Of a stretch of DNA of 64,000 bases, positions 55,894-64,000 are shown one piece after another. The notes below the pieces were generated by a model. It searched no databases. It was not told the origin of the DNA and worked only from the letters and a program-made list of their open reading frames with translations. The position numbers and the translations under genes are program-made. Location of the stretch: assembly GCA_028386065.3 (NCBI GenBank), contig JAKUCV010003137.1:2035-66034 (forward strand), read 5' to 3'. The DNA comes from Turnera subulata. Its lineage: Eukaryota; Streptophyta; Magnoliopsida; Malpighiales; Passifloraceae. Positions within the stretch are counted from its first letter, which is position 1, and each line of letters opens with the position of its first letter.

Positions 55894-57501
55894 AGCCTAC
55901 TCCATCTGTCCCCTATGTCATTTTGAGAAGGACATAGGTTTGAGTTGGCTTGGTGTATTGTTTGATTCCTTGACTCGGAAGGTTTGGGGTGGTTGATGAG
56001 TGTTTGTTGAAACTAGATCCCGGTTTGGGTGATAGTGGCGAGGGTGGGTCGGAAGCAGCCAGGGTTGGGACGGGTGAGGTGGTGGTTTCAATATGGTTGC
56101 GGGTGGGAAGAGGAAGGTTTGGGTTGCATGACGCCGGGGTAGTCCCGGTGACATTTGAGACAAAAAGGGGGATTTCCTGGCCACCATTCCTACTCTCTTT
56201 GGAAATCTGTCCTCATTGCCGTCAGGCTTATCATCAAACAAAGGAAAGAGAGAAGAGAGGAGGCTTGTTGATGAAGTAAAGACCAGTACTACTACCTCCA
56301 TCAATAATTGTTTACCTCCAGAAGTTGTGGAGGAGATACTTTTTCTGTTACCCAACAAATCCATTCATCGATTCAGATCAGTCTCCAAGTCATGGTCCTC
56401 CTTGCTAGTAAGTGTAGACTTCCACCAGTTCAGATGCAAATCTACACCGCCGGAGAAGACCATCCCCCGCGTCCTAAGTCCGCCACCCAGTTACTCCCAA
56501 TATGATGCTTCTCATCGTTTTGTAATATCATCATACTATCCTCACGCTCCTGCAGGGTATACAATTACCAATAAAAGTTATCCGTTACAAAAGATTGTTT
56601 TTGTTGCTTCGTGGGATCATGCAATGGATGAGTCTGTCTGGAACATCGCCATCAGCTGGAGATAGTTGTCTGGAATCCTTTCACGGGTTTTTACAGGAAA
56701 TTGCCTCATATGTCCTGGTTAGATGCGAGATATGCTCATGGTTTCGGGTATGATTCGGCTTCGGATGATTACAAGGTCTTTGTAGCTACATGTCCTAATT
56801 ATCGTCGTGTTGGAGGTAGAGTTGATATTTTCTCCCTGAAAGCAGGTTCCTGGAAAGAGATGGAAAATCCTGCAAGAGAGTTGCAACATCTGACTAGAGC
56901 AAGGAGCATGGGTCTCTTCTTGAATGGAGCACTTCATTGGGAATACATGAATGAGAAAGATGGTTTAACAAAAATCATAGCTTTCGATTTGGGCAAGGAG
57001 AAGTTTTATGTTGTCCCTCTGCCGCTTTCACCACCTAATTATGGTTACAAATACTATAGCTTGGGAGTTGTTGGCGAATATCTCTGTGTCAGCTTTTCTG
57101 CAACAAATCAACAGGGTCTAGCAAATATATATCATCAGCGTCCAACAAATATTAATGTTTGGGTTATGAAGGAATACTGCAATGAGGCGTCGTGGGTTCA
57201 CTTGATTTCATATACTCCTGATGGAATAATTGATGATGCAATCTATGTGTCCAATTCCGTACCAATTATATCTGTCAAGGAAGGTGGACACATATGGCTT
57301 CAATATTCCGCGGGATGTATTGATGTATTAGAGTGGATTGATAATAATCCTGATGAAGGAAGTTATGAAGCTGAAGGACAATATTCCAAGAAGATTAGAT
57401 TCTACGACAGACATGGTGGCTTGACGACGGCCATACCATACATGGAAGCTCTAACCTCTCCCTACGCTTCTACAGGCATCCATCCATCAAGGAACTTTTG
57501 A

Positions 57502-57849
57502 ACATCAATCCGCAAGCAAAGGCCTGCATGCTTAAGTAACTAGACTAAATTAAAGGGATGCGTTTATGTTTTTAGTTCCGTTTCTGGTTTGCCATTTAAT
57601 TTCATTAATCTGTTGACTAACTATATAAAGTTTGTTTCTCTACGATCCTCTCTAGTTTATTGCGAGGAGCCTGCATATTTGTGGAAGTTTCTTATTTCTT
57701 TATTCTTGTTCCTCTTCTTATGATCCACCAGTAAAAACTATTCGTGTATGCATATTTGAGGAGGTTTCTTTATTTCTTTTTCTTGTTCCTCGTATTATAA
57801 TCTGTATATTACACAAAGCCTCTGGTGTTTGTGTATATAAAGTATTATT
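57502..57849 (+). repeat. Type A downstream flank
   Basis: No gene. 'cttaagtaactagactaaat', 'gtttgtttctctacgatcc', 'gaggagcctgcatatttgtg', 'gatccaccag' and 'cctctggtgtttgtgtatat' are shared with 23800-24720 in the same order, with several blocks deleted. Confidence 0.7.
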
Positions 57850-58145
57850 TTTTTTTGGAACTGTTGATGACTTGATGAGCGTCCCAATAGACATTGTTTG
57901 AGTAGTGAAGGAATAATGCAATGAGGCATCCTGGGTAAATATACACATATTTGGAATTATTAAGCCAACCAATTTCTCCGACTTCAAACCATGATCTCCC
58001 AAAGATGGTAGATACCACGGAAATCCAATTCTTCATCACTCCATGCAATTTTCGGGTTACCGGATGACCATACCGTACACAGAATCTCTCACCACTCCGA
58101 TCCCTAGGCTTCTCTCCAGATACAGCCACTGCAGCTTTAGCTAGC
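57850..58145 (+). pseudogene. Decayed F-box C-terminal fragment, sister of 24735-25055
   Basis: The start 'ggaactgttgatgacttg' and 'gcgtcccaatagacattgtt' lead into a broken VWVMKEYCNEASW block ('gtagtgaaggaataatgcaatgaggc' region, with TAC changed to TAA), then 'gacttcaaaccatgatctcc' and 'ccataccgtacacagaatct'. It sits the same distance after a type A gene as the 24735 fragment, so the two regions are copies of one duplicated unit. Confidence 0.65.
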
Positions 58146-58165
58146 TAGAAACATTGAGGTGGGTT

Positions 58166-58412
58166 TTTTTTATACTTGTGAGTATCCCAGCACGACAAGC
58201 CAGACTAATCTCACCCGTTGCTCAACCATCCAACTCACTTCCCGGGCATTTAGCCTAGGACCATGAGTGGCACGATTCAACATCCACCTTAAAGTGTGGG
58301 ACCACTACCAACTGTGTATTTTCCATACCTCACGTTTCTGCCGGATCGAACCCGAGTCATGATTTAAGGGGCCACAACGTGCTGAAGTCCACTGCGCTGA
58401 CACCTTGTTGGT
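58166..58412 (-). mobile_element. tRNA-derived SINE, 247 bp
   Basis: Flanked by a perfect 15-bp duplication acattgaggtgggtt (58151-58165, 58413-58427). On the - strand the head has A-box-like 'gtcagcgcagtgg' (58401-58389) and B-box 'ggttcgatcc' (58352-58343), the internal RNA polymerase III promoter. The element ends in a short A run (T on + at ~58166-58170). A second copy starts at 63863. Confidence 0.9.
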
Positions 58413-58427
58413 ACATTGAGGTGGGTT

Positions 58428-58622
58428 AAGAGCCTGAATGGTGCCTCTTTTATTTTTAAATGTGAAGGGTACCTATATTGATCTGGCACCTCAATATTAC
58501 TTGTGGTGACTATTGCATAATATACATAAACTTTATGCAGCGATGGGAGCTTCTTCTTGCAGTATGATATAATGCAAGCATTCCTTTCCAGTCTCTAACA
58601 TAGCTTTGCTTGAAATTACCGC
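58428..58622. other. Spacer before the LINE
   Basis: No gene; 195 bases of unplaced sequence between the SINE and the poly(T) of the next LINE. Confidence 0.4.
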
Positions 58623-58827
58623 TGTTTTTTTCGATGCTAATCGACCTCTTTATTAGCGGGGGCAAAACATAGAAAGTACAGGGGAAAGTCATTTAGGCAA
58701 TGACATGAAAAGCAAGAAGAAAACTGCAGGGGAGCTGCAGCTTGTACACCGAGAGAAGAAATAAACAAATTACATTGAAGAGCATGTGACAGGGGAGCAG
58801 TAACGGGGAGGTAAAGTCAAGTAAACA

Positions 58828-61800
58828 TTAATCAAAAGCTCGGACTACACCCTTCCACTGTTTAACTGTTTCTGCAGATGCTAACATGTTGCCACAAGAG
58901 TAAGGGACATCAGGTTGGAGAGTTTTCAGCCACCAAGAAGATCTAGCCAAAGTGATGTCAAATAGAGTGTCCCACGCAATAGGTTCTTTATTGAACACCA
59001 GTTTGTCTCTAGCTGTCCATATTGACCATACCGTTGATATACCTATTATCATCCAAGATGACCTCCTGCTGGTGCACTCTTCAATCCAAGGCCACTGTAG
59101 AAGCTAGTCGTGCATTGAACAAGGTGCAATCCAAAGGGATCCCCACCATTTACAAATTTTTTGCCAAAATTTCCAAGAGAAGCTACAGTGAAAGAAAAGG
59201 TGGGAGCTGGTTTTAGTATCTCTGGAGCAAAGGGGGCAGGAGGCTTGGTCAGCATTTATAATCCCACGACTCAGTAAGTTAGCCCTCACAGCGATGCCGT
59301 TCTTGATTATCTGCCAAAGGAAGCACTCCACCTTTGGTGGCACAAGGTTTAACCCAATGTTTGGTGGCTTACAGGGGGTTAGGGAGGATTCGAGAATGAA
59401 ACGGCTACCCTCTTTAACAGTGAACGGTTTTTTTGGATCGATGCCCCAACCCCATCTATCTGGAGAGTTGGGATTAAATACATTCTTGGTTAGCTCCTCG
59501 TCAATCTGTCTGCAAAGCTCAACTTCCTAACTGTATAAATTTCTTCTGCACATATTTGAAACGCTCGCTATGGGAACTTTTGGGGTGATATAGTCGAGAC
59601 GAACTTCTTTATTAGTTGAGAGTAGGAACATTCTGGGGAATTTCTCCTTTAAAGGTCCCAGAGGGCACCAAGAGTCTAACCAAAAGGAAATGTTAGCTCC
59701 ATTACCGAACCTGATACGAAGATTGTTCTTCAGGGGAATATGAGAAGAAGAGTCGTCGGATGCACATGAGAGGATATTACGCCAGAGGCAGGAGGTGCGG
59801 CTAGGGGCAAAAGTTGGCTTCATGCTGTTAGAGTGTAATTGTGACTTGGCTTTGATAAGGCGAGCCCAGTTCATCTCCTGATCTTGTAAATATCTCCAGA
59901 GCCATTTAAAGCATAAGCTCTTGTTTTTGGTAGAAAAGAGTTCAACGCCGAGGCCACCAAACTCCTTAGGACGAGCCACCTTAGACCAAGCTACCCAACA
60001 CATCTTGCGCTTCTCAGAGGCATCACTCCATAAAAAATGTCTATGAATCTGTGTCAGTCGCTTGTTAACAGATGCTGGCAATTTGAATAAGGACATGAAA
60101 TAGAGAGGGAGGGAAGATAGAACTGATTTAATCATTAGGACTCTTCCTGCAAAAGATAGAAATCTGGATTTCCATGATGTTAGTCTCTTATGGAACTTTT
60201 CAATCACGGGGTTCCAGCTAGAGACTCTTTTCATGTTTGCTCCAAAGGGGCAGACCCAAATACTTGAAAGGTAGCTTCTCTTCTTTGCAAAAAAGAGTCC
60301 GGGCGAACCTACTGGCTGTGGCCATATCGATGTTAAGACCTGCAAGACCAGACTTGTAAAAATTTATGTTGAGGCCGGACAACAATTCGAAAGATCTAAG
60401 GACTCTTTTGAGGTTCAGAAGAGAATTCTGGTGAGGCTTTGCAAACATGAGAGTGTCATCGACAAATTGAATAATATTTACTGGGATGTTATGAACTTTG
60501 AAATTCTCAATCAAACCTTTGGAGATAGCTTCATCGATCATGACTCTAAGGCCTTCGGCAGCAATAAGGAAAAGGAGAGGGGATAATGGATCCTCTTGTT
60601 TTAAACCTTTGTTCATGCCAAATTGCACTGTAGGGGAGCCGTTAATGAGAATGGACAAGAGGGATGATTACAGGCACTCCTGGATCCAAGAGATCCACTT
60701 AAAGCCGAAACCCATACTCTGCATGACTTGGAGAAGGAAATCCCAAGATACACAATCAAAAACTTTGCGAAAATCAAGCTTCCAAATAACCGCTGGCTTT
60801 TTACTTCTCTTTAAAGAGTCAATGAATTCAGATGCAATTAAAGCAGCATCCAAGATATTTCTGCCTTCCACAAAAGCGTATTGCCCTTTGCTTATGATGC
60901 TCGGTAAAACAGACTTTAGCCTATGTGATAGTATTTTTGATACTATTTTATAGACACCTCCTACCAAAGTGACTGGTCTAAAGTCGTTAAAATTTTCAGC
61001 ACCCTCCTTTTTTGCAACCAAAGTGATATAGGATACGTTTGCACCCTTGGGGAGTCTCCCACTAGCGAAAAATTCTTGGACGAGGTCAAAGAGATCATCT
61101 TTTATAAGGTCCCAGCATCTCCTGTAAAAACCCAGGTTAAAGCCGTCAGGGCCAGGGGCCTTTGATCTGTCACATGCCCAAATTTCCCACTTGACTTCTT
61201 CTAGAGTAATAGGAATTTCCAGCCCGGCAGCCTCTTCAGGGGACATACGCTGAAACCTCATAGTGCCGACTCTAGGTCTAGGACTCCCATAGTCACCATA
61301 CAGACTAGAAAAGTAAGACACTGCTTCTTGTTTTATAGAATTTGGGTCTTCCACTTTGCTACCATCACAAGAGATAGAGGAGATAGCTTTTCGTCTTCCT
61401 CTAGCACAAGCCGATAGGTGAAAGAATTTTGCGTTGCGATCCCCTGATTTTAACCATCTTATCCTTGACTTTTGTCTCCACAGGGCTTCCTTTTCTTTCA
61501 ATCTTTGGCGATACTCCAATTTGAGCTGGTCTCTATTCTTTGACTCGACCACGTTCAGAGGATGGCTTTCAGCTTTTAAGTCTAGCTCTTCAATCTTGGA
61601 TTGGATGTAGTTGATTGTAGCGTCAATGTGACCAAAAGATGTCTTGTTCCATTCTGTAAGAAATTTACGAAACAGGCCTAATTTCCTTAGGAAACCAAAA
61701 CGTCCAGGGACCAAAAATTCAGCTCTATTCCACAGCTTTTTGATTGTTTCATTAAACTTGGGACTAAGCCACCAACAATCTTGGAAACGGAAGGGTTTGA

Positions 61801-62489
61801 AACCCCAATCCGTCTTATCCTGAGAAAGGATGAAGGGCCAATGCTCTGAGAGCCCTCTATTGGCAGAACGAAGGGAGAGGGATTTGAAAGATAGACTCCA
61901 CTCTGGTTGGGCCATCGCTCGATCAATACGGCTGGAAGAGAGCTTGTTTGCCCAAGTGAATTTCCTGTCAGATAGAGGGAATTCACAGAATTGCATGAAC
62001 TCCATGAAGCTTCGAATAACTCCAGCCCCTCGGGTACACAGTCTTTTGGTGCTTCGATCACCAGGAGATATAGTTTCATTGAGATCTCCAATAAGTAGCC
62101 GAGGAGAAACAAAGGAGTCTTTCAATGATCGCAGTTCGTTCCAAATCTCCATTCTCCTTTCCAAATTTGAGTCGGCATAAACACAGCAGATAACCCACAT
62201 ATCACTTGAGTCACCAAAGGACACTTCTACAATAATCCAGTTTTTGCTCACACAACTCTAGTTGCAACGAAATAAGCAGGCCACCAGCCGAATCTTCAGC
62301 TTCCACAGTTCTGAAGTCTAACTCTTCAATATTCCATATTTTCCTGCAAAATCGTATATCTATCCCTTTTAGCTTCGTTTCACAGAGGAAGGCAAAACAA
62401 GCTTGATTTTTGATAATGATATCCTTCAGGTGATTATGTTTCGCTGAAGAACCGAAACCTCTGCTGTTCCAAGAAATTAAACAAAACAT
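58828..62489 (-). pseudogene. LINE ORF2 (endonuclease, RT, zf-RVT), several disruptions
   Basis: 62489: FCLISWNSRGFGSSAKHNH (Asn in NSRG), FLCETKLKGID. A deletion/frameshift at ~62250 leads to NWIIVEVSFGDSS, LLIGDLNETISPGD, KFTWANKLSSSRIDRAM, SEHWPFIL (SEH in place of SDH), RNAKFFHLSACARGRRK, PGPDGFNLGFYR, YAFVEGRNILDAAL, KLDFRKVFDCVSW. A stop follows QECL at 60668. LKQEDPLSPLLF and IIQFVDDTLMF (V for A in the F-DD box). A frameshift near 60240, then FAGRVLMIKSVLS; a break near 59527; PPKVECFLW, CPLCSRDTKTSSHLFFHC; the tail ends at 58828. Inactive. Confidence 0.83.
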
Positions 62490-62540
62490 TCGAAAAAAAA
62501 GTTACACTCTGCAAGAACCAGCAGAATAGCAGTTAGAAAA

Positions 62541-62829
62541 CTATTCCTGGTTTGCTCTCCACTCTTCTGCCTCCTTAACTAGAAGGTTTCTTACTGCGGA
62601 CCTCAACTCGTCTTCAGCATGAGCTTGCTCCCAACCTAGGGCATTACCAACTTGCAGAGTTAGGTCTGCCTCCAGGTCAAAATCCTGAAGAGATTGACTT
62701 TGTTGAAGAGGGGACCACTCTGCAGTGTTAATTCTATCATTTACTCTTCTAATATCTGAGTCGACCACACTTCCAGTAGAAATAATGGTTCCTGTGAATT
62801 TGTCAAAAGTCTTGTACTTTCTCTTTTAT
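62541..62829 (-). pseudogene. LINE ORF1 C-terminal end
   Basis: TFDKFTGTIIST, VVDSDIRRVNDR and EADLTLQVGNALGW, ending EEWRANQE. It is the same C-terminal ORF1 segment as at 54466-53996 (FTGSIISS, ELTIQVGNCLGW, EEWSKNQE). Confidence 0.75.
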
Positions 62830-62849
62830 AGGGCATCCAGTGGCAAGTT

Positions 62850-62875
62850 ATAAGTTCTCTCTTTGCAAAAACAAA
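62850..62875 (+). promoter_or_regulatory. Conserved upstream block of F-box copies
   Basis: 'ttataagttctctctttgc' followed by 'aaaaacaaacattatagcag' before the ATG at 62897. The preceding 'gggcatccagtg' is shared only with the - strand gene at 16317, pointing to these two as closest relatives in their 5' region. Confidence 0.4.
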
Positions 62876-62896
62876 CATTATAGCAGGGCATATCCA

Positions 62897-63862
62897 ATGG
62901 CTGCAACCGGAAACCTTTCGTCGTGGTCGTCGGGTTCATCAAAGAAACGAAAGAGAGACGAGAGGAGGGTGCTTGTTGTTGAAGCATTAAAGACCAGTAC
63001 TACCTCCTCCACCAATAATTGTCATCTACCTCCAGAAATTGTGGAGGAGATACTGTCTCTGTTACCCATCAAATCCATTCATCGATTCAGATCAGTCTCC
63101 AAGTCATGGTCCTCTTTGCTAGTCAGTGTAGACTTCCACCAGTTCAGATGCAAATCTACACCGCCGAAGAAGACCATCCTTGGCGTCCTAAGTTTGCAAA
63201 GCAGATACTCCCCATATAAACCTCCAGATCGTTTTGTATTATCATCATACTGTCCAGACGCTCTTGGGGATATTGCATATACCAAGGAAAGTTATCCGCT
63301 CCAAACGTTTACGGTAATTAGGTGGTTTTTGGGATCATGCAATGGATTAGTTTGTCTTCAACATGAAAACCCTAACCTGGAGATAGTTGTCTGGATTCCT
63401 TTCATGGGTTTATACAGGAAATTGCCTGATCATGTGTCCTGCTTTGATGATAGGATCTATGCAGCTTATGGTTTCGGGTATGATTCGGCTTCGGATGATT
63501 ACAAGGTCTTTGTAGCTACATGTCCTAATTATTATTGTTATCCTGTTGGAGTTAGAGTTGATATTTTCTCCCTGAAAGCAGGTTCCTGGAAAGAGGTGGA
63601 AAATCCTGCAAGAGAGTTGCGACATTTATTTGGAGCAGAGAGCCTGGGTCTCTTCTTAAATGGAGCACTTCATTGGGCATCCGAGAATGAGAAAGATGGT
63701 TCCACAAAAATCATAGCTTTCCATTTGGCCAAGGAGAAGTTATGATGTCCCCTTGCCGCTTTCACCACTTAATTATGGTTACAAATATTATAGCCTGGGA
63801 GTTGTTGAGGGATATCTCTGTGTCAGCTTTTCTCCAACTTATCGTCCGGGTCCATCAAATAT
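62897..63862 (+). pseudogene. Type A F-box gene, frameshifted and interrupted by a SINE; 3' end outside the window
   Basis: ATG at 62897, KKRKRDERRVLVVEALKTS, F-box LPPEIVEEILSLLPIKSIHR, SVSKSWSSLL, then FLGSCNGLVCLQ, VVWIPFMGLYRKLPD, GFGYDSASDDYKVFVAT, FSLKAGSWKEVENPARELRHL, GLFLNGALHW, IIAFHLAKEK. At 63740 two bases are missing ('gaagttatg' for 'gaagttttatg'), giving an early stop. Sequence beyond is still typical (YDVPLPLSPLNYGYKYYSL). At ~63862 a SINE interrupts the PSNI(NVWVMKEY) codons. Roughly the last 110 codons must lie to the right of the window. Confidence 0.88.
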
Positions 63863-64000
63863 TTTTTTTGATACTAATGAGTATCCCAGCTCGACAAGCC
63901 AGACTAATCTCATCCGTGGCTCGACACCCAATCCCGCTTCCCGGGCATTTAGCCTAAGACCACGAGCGGGGTCCAACATATTTAACCACGCCCAACAAGT
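63863..64000 (-). mobile_element. SINE, second copy, cut by the window end
   Basis: After a T run (63862-63869), the block 'gagtatcccagctcgacaag', 'cagactaatctcatccg' and 'cccgggcatttagcctaag' matches 58178-58260 of the SINE above in the same orientation. The head with A and B boxes and the right target duplication are beyond 64000. Confidence 0.85.

Larger units (their letters stand above)
50102..56200 (-). mobile_element. LINE (L1-like), apparently full length
   Basis: 6.1 kb on the - strand with 5' UTR, ORF1, ORF2 and a poly(A) (T run 50103-50114 on +). It is bracketed by 14-bp duplications ggaaatctgtcctc at 50088-50101 and 56201-56214. Lineage 2 of the window: its 3' end (tgctaatcgag next to the tail) is shared with the element at 58623-62829. 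It is the only copy with the whole ORF1 and a 5' leader (56200-55894). Confidence 0.94.
50076..57501 (+). pseudogene. Type A F-box gene split by a 6.1-kb LINE
   Basis: ATG and the first nine codons (50076-50101) are separated from the rest (56201-57501) by a LINE with target duplication ggaaatctgtcctc. After it: GLSSNKGKREERRLVDE, F-box LPPEVVEEILFLLPNKSIHR and SVSKSWSSLL. Near 56600 one base is out of phase and 'ggattagtt' has become 'ggatgagt' (a TGA in the normal frame). The remainder (56701-57501) is open: MSWLDARYAHGFGYD, FSLKAGSWKEMENPARELQHL, GLFLNGALHW, GVVGEYLCVSF, VWVMKEYCNEASWVHLI, EALTSPYASTGIHPSRNF. Three independent lesions: insertion, frameshift and nonsense. Confidence 0.92.
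58623..62829 (-). mobile_element. LINE (L1-like), lineage 2, 5'-truncated in ORF1
   Basis: Minus-strand element. The 3' end (T run 58624-58630 on +, then 'cgatgctaatcgacctc') matches that of 50102-56200. It carries the end of ORF1 and ORF2. The 5' edge at ~62829 adjoins 'gggcatccagtggcaag', the native flank of the F-box gene at 62897 (compare 16390-16370 on -). No target duplication recognised. Confidence 0.85.

Noticed and set aside
56308..56505. Overlapping frame starting MFTSRSCGGDTFSVTQQIH, also at 22631, 26846 and 63019
   Set aside because: It recurs because it is the +1 frame of the conserved F-box codons; no independent conservation signal is visible.
1..64000. tRNA or rRNA genes
   Set aside because: I found no stretch with a full cloverleaf or rRNA signature; the only tRNA-like boxes belong to the SINE at 58166-58412.

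Overview
The window is nuclear DNA of a flowering plant, most likely a eudicot; I cannot name the species. The evidence is long AT-rich intergenic DNA, several L1-like LINEs with endonuclease, reverse transcriptase and zf-RVT domains, Helitron ends, a Ty1-copia remnant, a tRNA-derived SINE, long-TIR DNA elements with 9-10 bp target duplications, and a recently amplified intronless F-box family. 

The organising feature is a cluster of 16 F-box loci or fragments, mostly on the + strand, with two on the - strand (the intact gene at 14947-16317 and the remnant at 12660-12880). They encode about 410-456 aa proteins: a short Ser-rich and KRKR-type N-terminus, an F-box (LPP-IVE-ILSLLP-KSI-RFRSVSKSWSSLL), then an F-box-associated domain (GSCNGLVCLE, VVWNPFTG, GFGYDSASDDYKV, FSLK-GSWK, LFLNGALHW, VWVMKEYC-EASWV). 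Two subtypes occur. Type A has GSWKEVENPARELQH and ends near TSPYASTGIH. Type B has GSWKKVENPDDTYLK and WVPFITYYSPF and ends near SPYACMEI-RGA. Only three copies are open throughout: 14947-16317 (-), 22527-23792 (+) and 47886-49118 (+). The others are truncated, frameshifted or split by transposons. 

At 4056-4448 the 5' part of a secreted T2-type ribonuclease (signal peptide, WPPSSC, catalytic FTIHGLWP) is fused in frame to the C-terminal part of a type B F-box gene. An S-RNase-like relic among an expanded array of FBA-type F-box genes is what an S-RNase/SLF-type self-incompatibility locus, or a decayed or duplicated piece of one, would look like. This is an inference, not shown by the sequence alone. 

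Layout: 1-2.3 kb, flank of an F-box gene lying to the left, then a LINE ORF1 joined to an F-box 3' part. 2.3-6.6 kb, three broken F-box loci including the RNase chimera. 6.6-13 kb, AT-rich DNA with an (AT)n tract, a ~290 bp tandem array, a long-TIR element and an inverted copy of the 4.8-5.8 kb intergenic block. 13.2-14.6 kb, LINE scraps. 14.9-16.4 kb, intact F-box (-). 16.4-18.3 kb, copia 3' LTR and pol end. 19.8-21.4 kb, Helitron ends. 21.4-25.1 kb, F-box fragments and intact gene. 25.8-33.4 kb, long-TIR element and an F-box gene split by a 5.3 kb LINE. 34.2-35.4 kb, long-TIR element. 35.7-42 kb, three F-box loci, one split by a Helitron. 42.2-47.8 kb, three LINE pieces. 47.9-49.1 kb, intact type B gene. 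50.1-57.5 kb, F-box gene split by a 6.1 kb LINE. 57.8-62.8 kb, F-box scrap, SINE and LINE. 62.9-64 kb, F-box gene with a frameshift and a second SINE running off the edge. 

Most of the DNA between F-box copies is itself homologous from copy to copy, so the cluster grew by duplication of units of coding region plus about 1 kb of flank, and was then shredded by insertions.
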